A stretch of DNA of 64,000 nt from Rhodamnia argentea (GCF_020921035.1 NC_063155.1:31551294-31615293); one strand, 5' to 3'. Counted from the stretch's first letter, positions 11,045-24,044 are shown. A program made the numbers and translations. Notes: generated from the letters alone by a model not told the origin.

Positions 11045-12880
11045 ATCATTTTTCTCTAAGCGTGCCGGTTTCAAAAAGTGTTTGATTGAGTCATGTTTGT
11101 ATAGTGCTAATACAAACATATTCGAGGTGTCGTATCTTGAAAAGTATATATCTGAGTTTGCATAACACCGTTAGCAGGAACTAATTGCCTTAGGAAGATT
11201 CGGTAATCCGTACCTCACCTCTCATGTAATATTGCTACAATCCATTCGATTTTTTCCACGTGATGCGAGGTAAAGTCGAATGACTGTGGCGACCACACAA
11301 TGCAACTTTTGGCAAGAGTCCACGGAGGCTCTGCACGCTTCTCTGCCTCATCTCACCTAGTGAGGAACTCTCGCGCTCAAAGCATTTTCTCGTTTCCAAG
11401 ACAGCATCTCTTTAAGAAGATGGCCCAGGGGCTTTCCTAATCGATGTCCAGCACAAAGTTAGGCAGTAAGTTGTTCACTTCTTCCAATAGCGGCATTTGT
11501 CAGAGTTAATTTGTTATCGCTTTATCAATGTATTTCTAGTCAGTTCATTTACGGATTACAACAAACAATATTGTGATGCGTATTCCTACAGTCACTACAT
11601 TTAAGTCCGTCCATGTAAATCAAACTCTTATCACCCACCAAAAAAGAACAAAGCGAAATGTATGCCATTCATCCACTGATCTAAAAGATGATAAACGCTC
11701 GCAAATTTGTGCTCCACTCATCTGTTTCTAATACGAATGATGACAACCCCCCTTGTTGGGTAGGTCCATTTGGGAAACATTACTCCACTACGTGCTAAAC
11801 GTCAACTACCTACGATTTTTCTGAGAAAAAAAAAATACCCACAATTTCCAATAGCACAAAAAGGTGCGCAATAGCATGCGAACTCTCAATTCGCACTTGT
11901 TTCATGTGGAACTTTAAGGCCTATTTAGCAAAGATTCTGATTCCCTACTTCTGTTCCTTAAACAAAAAAGGACGAGAAATTTTTTCGGTAACGTAAATGG
12001 TTTTGATACTAAAATTTTCTGATTCTGTTCTCTGGAATACTTTTGGAGCAAAAACAAAAATAAAAAAATGTCGATTTTTTGTTCTAAAATCACTTTTAAG
12101 AAACAAGATCAACAAAAAGAGACAGCTCTCACTTTGTTCCGTCCGTGGCCGCCCACCGTTGTTCGTCGCCGACCATTGCCACCGAACGCCTGAGAAAAAG
12201 GAAAATAAAATAGGAAAATCAAAAATATTTTTTAACAATAAAAAAAATAATTTTTTGATAATAGAAAATAATTTAAAATTAATTGTTTAAAAATTTATAT
12301 TAAAAAAACACATATTTTTTCAAAATAAAAATAATTTAAAAAAAAATCCTCTAGACTTGCATTGATTCTTAACAAATTATAAGAAATAAATATGTCATGA
12401 TTTGGTTAAATATAGAAGTGTTTAGGTAATAAGAGTCGGGTTGGGTCGGGTCGGGCATGATTTTGCTTTAATATAGAAGTGTTTAAGTGCAAACTTGTAG
12501 CAAAAATTCAAGTGCGAATTTGCCTATTGAGCTGATGTTTTTTTCTTAAGGATCTTGCACATGTCTTTATATTTCATGAAATAAATAGAATAATTATGGA
12601 TTATGCATGCTCTGCATTCGTTTAATTAGTGATGCTATGTAGGTTAATTTTGTAGTGACAAGGCGTAATTATTTGACTCAAATTAGAAAAATCGGGAAGG
12701 GAAATTTTTCCTGAGAATAGAAATTCTATGCAATTACCAAACACATTTCTGTTTCAGGAATAAAAATTTTGTGTGGTTATCAAATGCGTTCTGACGCTCA
12801 GAATCATTGTCAAACGCGCTCTTAGCCGAGTGGAAAAAAGAAACACTTCAAAATCAGTGGGGGAAAAGGGACGGGCAAAA
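11045..12880. other. Intergenic with a likely worn MITE at about 11924-12825
   Basis: The first 880 bp hold nothing I can name. From about 11924 the sequence reads like one arm of a miniature transposon (GATTCTGATTCCCTACTTCTG), and around 12700-12825 a partly complementary arm appears (CAGGAATAAAAATTTTG, CGCTCAGAATCATTGTC). The middle is A/T-rich. The inverted match is loose, so the element is only suggested. Confidence 0.35.
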
Positions 12881-12899
12881 CGAAACAGATGGGATAAAA

Positions 12900-13147
12900 C
12901 ATAAGCCCAGTTTTCAATTAAGCGAGCCCACACTAAATGGCCCATCCGAGGGACAAACTCTCACACGGGCCAACTTTATGGGCTTCCTCAAGGCCCAACA
13001 GGTGGTACGCAGCTTCGCACGCCGTTGGTTTGGGGGGAACTAGGGCAAACATTCGGCCAGGCTCGTAGCCGAAACGCATCAATCGCCGCTCATCTCCTGA
13101 AACGAGACATCATGTCGACCGTCGGATTTTCCCCTCTCTCTTATAAA
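12900..13147 (+). promoter_or_regulatory. Site II-rich promoter of the snoRNA unit
   Basis: Five site II-type words (TGGGCY or its complement) lie within about 100 bp: AGCCCA near 12904 and 12925, GGCCCA near 12939 and 12992, and TGGGCT near 12979. A TATAAA box follows at 13142-13147 and AGGGTT, a partial telo-box, near 13210. In plants this combination marks promoters of snoRNA, ribosomal-protein and other translation-related genes. The link to the snoRNA about 490 bp downstream is inferred. Confidence 0.6.
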
Positions 13148-13631
13148 GGCAGAACCCGCTTTTCTAAGTCCCCCAAATTGCCACGGCGCTGAAACGTTCG
13201 GGGAAGCTAGGGTTCCGGTTTGCACGATATTCCTCTTCGATTCAATTAGCTCTTGCGTTCTTCTTCTTCTTCTTCTTCTTCACTGTCGGATTCGATACAC
13301 GCTTCAATGCTTTGATTAGTTGGATTGTTTCCGCGTGAACTCGTTTTTCGTATACGTCGACATGTCTGTCGATCTGTGCGAGATTAGGATCGGCTTTGTA
13401 TCTTGAGCTTCGCAATCTGGTCTGTGAGGAGGTTGTTCGATTCCCACAAGACTCGTTCCCTTGAAGCAATATTACTACGTGTTGCTTTTCTTTCTACAAC
13501 GCTCCCTCGGACTTCTTTCGTTGCTTTGGGAGTAACACTGGAGCAACTACATGTCCCACTTTTAACCGAAATTGATGTCACTTTTTTGTGCGTTTTGCTT
13601 GCATTTTCTGTTTTCGTTTGGTGTTCTGTAA
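13148..13631 (+). other. Possible leader or host RNA of the snoRNA
   Basis: The region between the TATA box and the snoRNA starts with a CTT run (13257-13281) and AGGGTT, like a plant 5' UTR, and has short open frames only. GTAAGT at 13629-13634 is a good splice donor but overlaps the snoRNA terminal stem. I see no second C/D RNA here. It is most likely a non-coding precursor. Confidence 0.35.
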
Positions 13632-13718
13632 GTGAGACGGTGATGAGCTCTACAGACCTGTAATGACTTGCGAGAATGATCGCAACTCTTTATGAACATC
13701 TAAGGGACTGAGTCTCAC
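13632..13718 (+). ncRNA. Box C/D snoRNA, U25/snR56-like, guiding 18S rRNA 2'-O-methylation
   Basis: The terminal stem is perfect: GTGAGAC at 13632-13638 pairs with GTCTCAC at 13712-13718. Box C GTGATGA is at 13640-13646 and box D CTGA at 13708-13711. The stretch ahead of box D, GAACATCTAAGGG, is the exact complement of the conserved 18S rRNA segment CCCTTAGATGTTC. A second guide, ACAGACCTGT, lies just before a worn D' box (ATGA) and is complementary to 18S ACAGGTCTGT, about ten bases upstream of the first target. Human U25 and yeast snR56 use the same ACAGACCTGT guide. By the five-base rule the D' guide would modify the G of CAGGTC and the D guide the first U of CCCUUAG. The RNA would act in the nucleolus with fibrillarin. 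Confidence 0.88.
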
Positions 13719-16440
13719 CAAACAGATTGAGTCCTCTCTCAAATCCAAATCCAAATCCAAATCCAAATCCAAATCGAATACTCCAATCCTGAATTTGAGA
13801 CTGTGTTAGTTTGGCTTCATGTTGCTGCCGAAGCAATCAATGGCTTACACTGAATGTGGTTGTGTAGGTCAGTTTCCAGATTGGAGCCGATAAAATCGTT
13901 CCCCTCGCTATCCAGTGCTTCATTATTGGTGAAGTAATTTTGGACGTCGGGGAACTACATCTTTGGTTTTTTAACCATTTGGAAGTCTTTATTTTTTCCG
14001 GTCCACGACAGTTTTCTTGCATCAACACATTAGTAAGCCTGGATTAATCCTGATTGCCCCGTAAGTGCCCTTTAATTTTCTTCGAAGAAGAAGAAGAGTG
14101 AACCGCTCACGTCATTTGACTTTTGAAACAAAGGGTACGCCTTCATGAAGAATGCATAGTGTGCATACTAGCATACCCAAATCTGAATCGAGGCGGACCA
14201 AATGAAGATGGACTGGACAAAGAAATAGAGAACTGGAAATATAAGAAGCGCTCTTACTAAGCAATTTGGACCTTGATTTTGATTAATTCCGATATTGGAA
14301 AAAACTATTTAAGGTAATGAAGATCGATTTTGAATTTTGGTCATAATGAAGATCAATTTAATGACACAGATATGTGAGAATCATGGTCACGAATTTACAA
14401 ATTGTCAAACTAGTGGGGCCTCCAGGAATTCAAGGCCGACGCAGTCGGGTCTACGAGGGTGTTGGAATTGAAGCAAGAAATGTCTTTCTAGTGGCCACTA
14501 TGGACTGACTTATACTTCCTGCGGTTTCCTTCGACGGTGGATTTGTTTAAATGGCAAGGAAGACGAAATATGATGGAGACCCCTATGAACCTCGTTATGT
14601 CATCGTGTGCGTCTCCAAAGAGAAACCGTGTTAATTGACAAATAGCAACCAGCTTTTGTTTCAAGCCTGTTGCTATCGCGGGAGTGTGCGTGTGTGAAAA
14701 CACGAGGGAGGGGTCTGTTTTCACACGCTTGAAAGATATTCTTTCATTCTTTTTATGTTTTCTTTTCAGTTTTTCTTCTAAATTTTGAGAAGAGAAAGTT
14801 TCAAAGTCCAACCGGAAGTGAGATTTGATTTCAAAACACCTCAAAAGTAGAATACCGACCTCCAATTGCCTCCGTGAAGCGGACGAATGTGTGGCAATCG
14901 CGCCCTAAGGTCACATCTCGCCAGGAGGACGAGCACTTTTGACCCAGCGTCCCGAGATTTGAGCATGAAACCTCAATGTAAGCCCTAGAACCCCCAATTT
15001 GCGAGGCCATAAACCCAACTCAATTTGAGAGAGAAGTGAGAAATCATAAAAATAAAATCAAAGCGATTTTTTTTTTTCTTTTGGGTCTAAAGCGACTGGA
15101 GTTCATAGCAATTGAGCGAGTGATCAAAGCAACCGGAGTTCAGAGCGATTGAGCTCTAGAGCAAGGTTTCAACCGCGGGGCCTCGCATATGGTGGAACAA
15201 CAGACCATTGAATAAGATCCGACGGCACACCATTTACCACGTGGACGATTGTATTTTTTTCTATTTTTTAATATAGCCCCGCGAAAAGGCTTTGCAAGTT
15301 ATTGTTTACTGTCTCGTCGGGGCGCTTGTTGACACCAATTTTGAAAACGATCGAGACGCGTTTAATATTAGCGACCCAACTGTTGCGACGGAGAAGATAG
15401 TATGTTTAGTCGGGGTTGAGATAATGGTGCCGTCCGCCGAGAAGGCCGAAGTGCCAACGGTCAATGGATGCGGAAAGGAATATTAAACTCAAAACTGGCC
15501 CTTCGCAGAGCCTAACGGTAACTTTCTTCACTTCGAGAGCGCCTGCGGCTGCCTCCCTCCCTGCCTCCTTGTCCTGTCCGCTCTAAGAACGAGTCAATTC
15601 AAAAAAACACTGGAGGAGGTGGTCGTGGGATTGGGGGGCCCCACTCGGTCGTCGAGGCTGTTGCTCCTCTCGTTCTGTTCCTTCAGTCCTCGTCTTCACA
15701 ACGGAGGAAATGCCGAAAATAGAAAAATGGAAAAGAAAAAAAAAGGGAAAATCAAAATATCATTGTTATTATTGTTATTATTAAGGAGTAAATAAAAAGA
15801 AGGCGACCTTCTTGCCTTAGGGATGGAGAGAAAGCGTATTGAAACCAAGTAACGTGCTTTGACCTTTGCTTCGACTTTGAACCCTCTCTTTTTGGCTATC
15901 TCCCCTCCCCCTTCCCCCACCTACTACTGGGCAACTCCCTTCTCCCCCTCCTAAATTACCTTATTACTCCCCACGCCCCTTCTTCTTTCAATCGGTTTTA
16001 CTTCATTATTCCCGTGTATTTTTATTTTTATTTTTCTTGAGGATTCTGAAAATGTCGGGTCATGATAATAAACCTAGTCCATGTCCATGTGTAGAAAACA
16101 TTATAAGCGCAAACATTCCTGTCGTTAACGACTCTGAATACGATGAACGTGACAAAAATTTGAATTGGACTTGATGCCTAAATATCATAGAAACTTAATA
16201 GCTGCATACCTTAAGAGAGCCATAGAAAACGATCCCAAAGCCAGGGAAGATAATTTTTTGCAATTTCCTTTTTATTTATTTATTTATAAAACAAAAAACC
16301 TCCACATTGGTTGAAGCCAGCAAAACGTGCGTGGGAGGTCAATTTGGAACTTTCACGCGTGGAGCGTCTCCATCACTGGTCAAACCAGGGTTGAATCTGG
16401 ACGTGAAAAAATCTCGCCCCATCAAACGCGCACTCTCCGC
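13719..16440. other. Intergenic, no gene recognised
   Basis: An (AAATCC)n run sits at 13741-13775 just after the snoRNA. The remainder is AT-rich with scattered short open frames on both strands that match nothing I know. A TTA-rich run is at 15759-15783. The last part, 16300-16440, leads into the AP2C1 promoter. Confidence 0.4.
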
Positions 16441-16461
16441 AGAAACCGCTGCCCACCAATT

Positions 16462-16635
16462 TATATACCTTCCACCTCTCTCTCTCTCTCTTATCAACAG
16501 AAAGAAAGACATCTTTTCTGCGTCCATCTTCTCCCAGAAAATCGAACGTTGGAGCGAACAACCATCGACACAGAGAGATCGAACAACAGGCGCAACCTCG
16601 GACGGCGGAGTGCGCGAGATCATTGACCCAAAACG
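16462..16635 (+). promoter_or_regulatory. TATA box and 5' UTR of AP2C1-type phosphatase
   Basis: TATATA at 16462-16467 lies about 170 bp ahead of the start codon. A CT run follows at 16475-16491, a common feature of plant 5' leaders. Confidence 0.55.
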
Positions 16636-18507
16636 ATGTCTTGTTCAGTCGCAGTTGCCAATTCTCCAGTTTTCTCCCCGTCGAGAGTCATTTCGACCTC
16701 TCTCTTCTGCAACAAGGCTTCCATCCTCTCTTCCTCCCCCGATTCCCTTTCTCTATCTCTCACTCACCTCAAGCCCTCCCCTCCTCCTTCTTCTTCCCCT
16801 TCCTCCTCGTCGCCGTCGTCGCCTTTCCGGCTCCGGCTCCAGAAACCGCCGACTGGCCTCTCCAACTCCTCCTTTTCGTCTTCTACTTCTAATCCGGTCT
16901 CGATTTCGGGGTCGGGTGCGTCGCCAACGATTTTGAAGCGGAAGAGGCCTGCGAGGCTGGACATACCGGTGGCGGCGCTGAGTTTTGGGGTTCCGGCCAC
17001 CCCGGCCACGGATACTTTGGCGGAGGAGAGAGAGGAGTATGGGTACTCTGTTTATTGCAAGAGAGGGAGGAGGGAAGCTATGGAGGATCGGTATTCTGCT
17101 TCGGTCGCTATCCATGGAGATAGCAAGCAGGTAAATTTTTCTGTTCTCAGTTAGGGCTTCTTCTTAATCACGATGACGGGATGGTTTGTGAATGGCTTGC
17201 GCTCGCGTTGGATCACCATCATTGCACCTAAACAATTTCTCTATAGATGAAATTGAACCTACCCATTATGAATTGAACTTGATATTGTTTCCTGGGATTT
17301 AATTCTGTTCGTCAGTTTTGTCTGGAGATGTGATAAAAAAACCCTAAAATGGTTTATGCTACCGTTCTAGAACGGTTCAAGGATGAGTTGTGCTTGGTAT
17401 TTGTAATCACCAGAAAGAAACTGGTTGGAATAATTTAGGTTACTGACTTGAGATGTGAAAAAGCTAGAATCGAAGAAATGGTAATGAACTTGAGTAAAGT
17501 TTTGTTCTGAAAGGAATTTTAGTCAGTTCAGTTCATTGTGCAGCCCTCGTCAACATGCCATAGGACCACTAACCTGATTCTGCTACTTGCAATATGCAGG
17601 CGTTGTTTGGTGTATTTGATGGGCATGGAGGTGCAATGGCTGCAGAATTTGCCGCTGAGAACTTGAATAAGAATATTATAGATGAAGTGATGAGAAGAGA
17701 CGAGGATGAAACGGAGACGGCTGTGAAGCATGGTTACCTGAAGACCGATTTGGATTTTCTGAATAAGGAATCACGAGGCGGCTCATGCTGTGTAACTGCC
17801 TTGATTAGAAGGGGCAACCTCTTCGTGTCTAATGCTGGAGATTGTCGAGCTGTTGTTTGTAGAGCTGGCACTGCAGAGGCTCTCACATCTGATCACAGGC
17901 CTTGTAGGGAAGATGAAAAGGAACGCATCGAGGCAGAGGTGAGGATTTAGAAAATATCTAATTTCCTAAATCTACTTGCATACCGTTGAAGATTCATCTT
18001 AGATGTCCAAGCTGAATTTATGACTTAATGTTCTGATTTCATTTTACTTTGCAGGGTGGGTATGTTGATATTTACCATGGAGTCTGGAGAATTCAGGGTT
18101 CTCTTGCTGTGTCCCGGGGAATTGGAGATCGGCATTTTAAAAAGTGGGTAACAGCTGAGCCGGAGACAAACATGTTAAAAATTGAAGCTGAGCATGAGTT
18201 CCTGATTCTTGCGTCTGATGGCTTATGGGAGAAGGTGAGCCCCAATCTCTGGAAAAAAAAAAACAAATGGGCATGCTAATTATTCGCGAATTTGGAAGCT
18301 TTGTTGTAAAGGAACTGATGAAGTTCTTTGTGCACTCGATTTCAGGTCAGTAACCAGGAAGCTGTAGATATTGCTCGGCCTTTATGTATGGGTACCGACA
18401 GGCCCGAACCAATGCTTGCATGTAGGAAGCTTGCCGACCTCTCTGCTTCCCGTGGCTCTTACGATGACATAAGTGTAATGCTGATTCAATTGGGTCGGTA
18501 CATGTGA
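16636..18507 (+). CDS. AP2C1: Clade-B protein phosphatase 2C, AP2C1 type (MAPK phosphatase)
   Basis: A Mg/Mn-dependent Ser/Thr phosphatase that in Arabidopsis inactivates stress MAPKs (MPK4/MPK6) and limits jasmonate and wound responses. Exons 16636-17130, 17600-17938, 18055-18234 and 18346-18507 give 391 residues, close to the 396 of AP2C1. The start [16 protein letters not shown] and the downstream [10 protein letters not shown] closely match the Arabidopsis N terminus. After a Ser/Pro-rich region comes the kinase-interaction motif [10 protein letters not shown] at residues 101-110 (basic cluster followed by L-x-I), the hallmark of AP2Cs. The catalytic domain begins near [15 protein letters not shown] (about 137-151). 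All metal-binding signatures are present: MED, DGHGG (172-176), ASDGLW and YDDISVML. All introns are GT-AG and in phase 0. Its 3' UTR probably runs to about 18830. The nearest gene downstream is a MAPKKK on the same strand. Confidence 0.96.
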
Positions 18508-20700
18508 TGGCTTACTACATAGTTATGACCGAGAGATTGGACTAGTATTTGATGTTAGATTTGCCTAACTGTTGCTGGAGCTGATTAGGCTTCTGGACAA
18601 GATGATACTCTTCTTCATGTTGCTCAGCTCCAGTGGCGACATTGTTGATGACGATGGCTTACAGTGCCTTCATTTAGGCTTCTGCTACTCTGATATAGTG
18701 CCTTCATTTTAACCATTCTTTTAGGGATTTTTACGACCCCTTACATCAGTGATAGGATTTATCTGACGAGTACAGCATTCTATTCATTCTTTACATGTAT
18801 AAAGATACCGCGTCGCAGATTTATATAAAATTAAGTTCTTTTTACCTTAGCTGTTACTTTCATTCTGGAACCGCCTGAGTTACCAAACTCTGCTTGTGTT
18901 AGAAGCTTGTGAGATTTCTATCCATTTCATGAAAGCTAGATTAAGGACCAAGCTGCTGTATCAGCATGTCTATCCGCTAATTTCACCTGAAAAAATGTTC
19001 TTTCCATTATCATCGCTGTGGACGTAGTTCAACATACATGATTAATGTCCTAATGCTGTGGCGTGCGCCTTTGTACCTGGAGTTGTTGCAAAAAGTCAGT
19101 TTTTCAGAGAGATCCGGATATCAAGAAAATGGATGGTTTTTCATGATTCATATTGCGATTCAATGTCATGCTAGTTTGAGGTGCCATTGGCAAAAGTTAC
19201 TTGCCACTCTCTCGCTCTCTCTCTCTCTCTGAAACGTCCCTCATGTTTTTCTAGTGGAGCCAAGGCATCATGAATGAAGCACGTCTCATGTTTTATGGAG
19301 TTGTCAAATCAAGGCAGAATCGTCGTTTCGCTTCCTTTCATCTTTACATGGAAGTGCTTCATCGACAGAAGTGCCTTCGGACTAAACAGATTGATAAATT
19401 GAGCTATGGAGTTCAGCAGATGACCAATACTCCAACGATCAGCATTCCCCCATGCAATAAGCACGGAATAACGTAAAAGGAAAGACCAATCCCAACACTC
19501 CTGCATATAGAACATAGATCCCCGAGGACGACGATATGCACCTCACGGAAAAGAGGGGCTTCATAAATGGCGGCAGACCACCGTCCCCCCAAAAGCCAAA
19601 ATCCACCTGTTCAGTTGATAAAAAGTAAAAGGTAATGAGCTGAGGGGAACCCAGCACGACCAGCTAGGCCTTCTTGCCTATGTAAAGCATAAAGCAAAGG
19701 CCCATCCCAGCATTTGAGTCGATCGCCACAAATTAACTTTTAAATTCCAGAGACCCACGAAGAAAATAGCAGATGAAGAGGACAGAACTGCGCCTCGGCG
19801 GGGGAGGGGGGCCTACCCACGCGCGGTCACGTTCTCCACAGTGCTTCTGTTGCTCGGTTGGCGTTCAGGCTCTCTTCCCTTCCCTTGCCTGCCCCGACCT
19901 GACTTGGTCACATGTCGGCGGTGCTTCCAGTGCATCGCGCTCCAAATCCGAACAATACACATGCGATTCGTGAGCATGTCCAGACGACACCATTGAACTC
20001 TCGCTCCGCGTACCACGTATTTTCTAGTTCGGTTGTCTCCTCCTGTTTTAATTTCGTGTCCTCCGAAATCGCGGGCCAGATATGCACGAAATCTGGAGCC
20101 AGCAATGACGATTCTGAGTGTTGTCGCTAGAAGACGTGGGTTTTTGGTATTTTTGCTGACTTCTTAACGAAGGTGTCGCGGCGCTTAAGAGTAGTAGTGT
20201 CCTTGAGCATGAATGCGCATTTTCGCGTCTCCATGGCGCACGATGTTCCTAACTTTTTTAATTGCGATATTATTATAAATCAAAACCTGGGAGTCACCAA
20301 AAGAGCTCGATGCGTTCTGCGTTTTGAGTAGACAGCTAATGAGTCCAGTACACCCTTTGTCCTCCCGTTGTCGTAAAAAGACAAAAGTTTTTTAGTTGTC
20401 GGAGGAATCGCCTATGATCAATTGCTTCGTTCGTGGGCAAAATCTATAGCGTCGAAAGGGGTAGTGCACCGCTGGCGTAACTCGTGATCTAGTGGTACGC
20501 GGGTGGGTGCATGGACGATTAAATAGCTGGTAACTCCTGTTTCGGTGGGTTCCAAACGTTGGCCTCTTCGGGATCCGTGTGATGGGAAAGATCGAGGCGT
20601 GAATTTTTTTGTGGTTGTGGTCCTTGTAGATTGTAATTGCCCTTGAAAATTCTGGACGCCCTTCGAGGCTTCTTCTCTGCGGTAGAGGGCCATTTGGCGG
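18508..20700. other. 3' UTR then intergenic, no gene recognised
   Basis: The AP2C1 3' UTR likely covers the first few hundred bases. A CT microsatellite is at 19210-19231. Open frames of 60-90 codons at 19038-20130 overlap on both strands and show no known domain. Confidence 0.4.
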
Positions 20701-20701
20701 A

Positions 20702-21210
20702 GGAACTTTAAGAAAATATAAATATTTTTAGACTAAAGGTCTTTTTCAAAATGCAATTAGAATTTGGTAAAGTATATTTTAAAAATATTTTGAAAAAGAA
20801 ACTTTGACGTAAATATCATTTGATGAAAAATACGCTTTGTAAAAGTATTTTTACCGGTAGCGGTGGGCGGTGGTGGTTGATGGGCAGCAGTTGGTGTTCG
20901 TTGTGGCGGCGGCGGTGGCTGCAGCGATGGTGGCGGTTGCGGTGGTTGGCGATGGCGGCGGCGGTCATTAGTGGTCGGCGGTTGGCCTGTGGCGGTTGGC
21001 GGGCGGCGGCGGCAACAGGTGGAGTGACAAAGTTAAAAGGAAAAAAAAGATAGTTCCATTCCGAAAATGCAACTTTTCAAAGTACTTTGGGCTCAAGGCC
21101 TTTAGGGATCTTTGGAAATGTAATTGTATTTTTTTAAAGTTGAGCACAAGAAGAAGCAGATGCTATTTGCATTTGATCGGTGAACTTTAGAGCCCCAAAA
21201 TCCTTTACAA
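20702..21210. mobile_element. Non-autonomous element related to the PIF/Harbinger family of this window
   Basis: The left flank (TTTTTAGACTAAAGGTCTTTTTCAAAATGC, split by a few bases) and the right flank (GCAACTTTTCAAAGTACTTTGGGCTCAAGGCC) look like related inverted arms. They use the same words (AAATGCAA, CTAAAGG, CTTTGGGG) as the copies near 39.4, 42.9, 53.9 and 57.5 kb. The core at 20855-21020 is a GGTGGC-rich low-complexity stretch. The borders are approximate. Confidence 0.4.
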
Positions 21211-24040
21211 ATGCTGAACCAAATAGGCTTAGATAATATCGCATTTTCTTGTCGTGCCTCTCGTACAAATGTGTCAAGAGCTATTGGATTTGATTCTGGA
21301 AAAAAGATAATCTTTACCGAATGGTATCCGTCTCTGCATGATCGAGCGAAGCCCCCGCCATTTCTAGAAAGACAGAATCGAGAAAGTCTAAGCCCAGAGA
21401 GAAGCTTCAAAGCGACTTTTCCGTTGGTGTTAAATTTGAGGAAACGTGTTTTGTCCGGAGAAGGGGTAGATTTTCATTTGAGGCAGCGTGGGGTGTGAAT
21501 ACAGAAGTTTCTTCAGTATGTCCCGCGTTTGCGTTAAATGGCGTGTGGAATGACGCGATGCGAGAACGGTACGTACAAATTAATGAGCTCGCTTACATAT
21601 TTGATGACATCTCTCTCTCTCTCTCTCTCTACCTGATTCGTCTAGATGATAGATAGGGTCAGGAACTTTCTGTATAATTATGGGACAGTCGTGCCGAGCT
21701 TCCTTCACGAGAGGAGAGGGTCGTGGAAGCTGCGAGCGACTGCCAAGTGGACCCTGTTTTCTTTTAGATTGACTTGTGTACGCCACGCGCACTCGGAAGG
21801 AGAAGAAGAAGGAGAAGGAGCCATGTTCACACGTCGACACCGATCTTCGAATCGCCTCCCGATGCGTGTCGTCACCGGTTACGCGATCGCGAACAGATAT
21901 TATCGATTCCTCCCGTTCTTTACAAATCCAAAAAATTGCCCCATGTTAATCGATCCCAAAGTCCCCGCGCGAGCTCTCTTTAATGTTTGTCGTTTCCGTG
22001 CCAGGTGGGATTCCACGTGGAGCAGTAGGCCAAGTGTTAAGTCTTAAGTGCATTTCCTCGTTACCCATTTCTGCGAATCCCTTTCCCCTTTTTTTAATGA
22101 ACCGAAAAGATTGATCCACGGAAGTTTCCAATTGCTTCTGCTGCTGCCTGTCTTGTTGTGGCCAGGACATATATGAGTTTTTAACTTGTGGACAAGCTTC
22201 ATCCTCTTTTACATGATGGACATTCGCCCTTATCCATTCTTAAAACCTTCCACCACATCGTCTTATCGTGTTACACCGGCGCAATCGGGAAAAAAAGCTA
22301 AAAATGAAATGGAGGAGAAAGAAGTGCCATTATATATGGGCAAAACTTCACCAACGAAGATGTCTTATTGGTCTTTTCTTGTATCGATTTTTTTCTTTTC
22401 TTTTTTTTTTAACAAAGTACAGATATATGGTAAAGAGTACCCTCGCCACTGAAGTTAAATAAGGAGATACCTAATAGGAGATATTTTATCTTGTGTTTTT
22501 CGCACTGTACGAGTCTTATCTATGAAGGCAGCCACCATAGCCCTTTTCACGACACAAACAAACACAAAAATTGGCATCTTTGCGTGTGTGTGTGTCTCTC
22601 TCTCTCTATTATCCATGAAATAACACTATCGGACCATTTTCGTCGTCGTATACATCAAGTCAACATGTGAATGGAAAAATGTCCACCTTTCAAATTTTTC
22701 TTTTTTGTTTGACTTAGCCTGCCTTTTATATTTCAAGCCCTTCCAAGCGCTCCTCACTTGCAAAAGTTTCTAGGAATTACGAGCGGCCAATCAGAAAAAG
22801 AAAGATACGAATCTCGGCATATACGATAATGGGGGTGATGGGCCTGTCGAGCTCCATCATGCAAATTCCATGTAATAAATGGAAAATGGAAAATTTTCAG
22901 TTAGTAGTTTTCCCTTTTCTTTTCTTATGGCGGCCCGTGGTGCACGTCACTAGACTCCCCCCAACTCAAAGCTCCTCACTGCAAAAAGCCACGCCCCCCA
23001 GCCAGCATCGTTCGTTTGCCGAATCCCGACACATACGGCATCCCATTCCCCCCCTCCTTCCGCTGGCCACTTAAAAATCACATCTGCTTCCGACACGTCG
23101 GCGGGGGCGGGCCCCACCACCCCCACCCCAACACAACAAGTCAGTTCTCGTCAAAAACACCGGTCGCAACGAACCGAAATCTGTCCGCTCCTCGTGCCCA
23201 TCATGTGGGTGGGTTGCATCATCATTCACTTGCGCCTTTTGGTTGCCAATTGGATTCAGGCTTTTTTTTTTTTTTTTTAAAACTTCCCACCTGTTTCATG
23301 ACGTGCGCGCGTCCATCGCATCTTTCTCTCGGCCTTTGAAAGAAGCAAGCTTTCGCAAAGTCCTTCACGAGACCCACTCGGAGCCGGAGCCCAAGACACA
23401 CCCACCCAAGGCACGTGATCATTAATATTCACGAACAAGAGCTAAAACCACTTCACGGATGAGGCGGGACACAAGAATCCGATGGAAGGGATGCGCTACC
23501 TGCTATGCAGGTCCACGACCCAGTTCTCCACGAATCCACTTCCTATAATCCTAACCAATTCTCCTGGAAATTGCCCTGCATATGTTTCACGTGTTTTTAT
23601 TACGGGTGTGACTCGGAATTTCACAGCCAAGGAACCCCGGAAAAGAAAAAGAAAAGAAAAGAACAGTAATAAAACATTTCTCCCCTACTTCTTTTGCCAA
23701 ATGAGAACCCCCAAAAAAAAAAAACAAATTAATAATAATAGTAATAATATAAGAAATGGAGTGAGAAAGCGGTGGATAAGGATAAAAGGAAGGATCATAA
23801 AATAGCCCCCCAAGACCCTTCTCTCTTTTAACTTCCGAGTTACTCCTTCGTTAAGTAATGTCCGATTCGTCCGACCCAAAAAAAAAACAAAAGAAAAAGT
23901 GATGTCCGATTTTATTTGAAATTTCATTTAATTCCACGTAAGACTCCGGAAAGGATAAGTAAAAAAAAAAAAAAAACAGAACATCCACGTTCCATTCCAT
24001 GTTCCGTGTTCTCTTTCTTTCACGCGCCCGCCCGCCCGCC
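21211..24040. other. Intergenic, no gene recognised
   Basis: CT runs at 21609-21630 and 22592-22607, GAAGGA repeats at 21797-21820, and T or A tracts near 22395, 23262, 23719 and 23961. Open frames here are short and overlapping. The last kilobase, with C-rich CGCCCG repeats at 24024-24044, is the upstream region of the MAPKKK gene. Confidence 0.4.
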
Positions 24041-24044
24041 CGCC

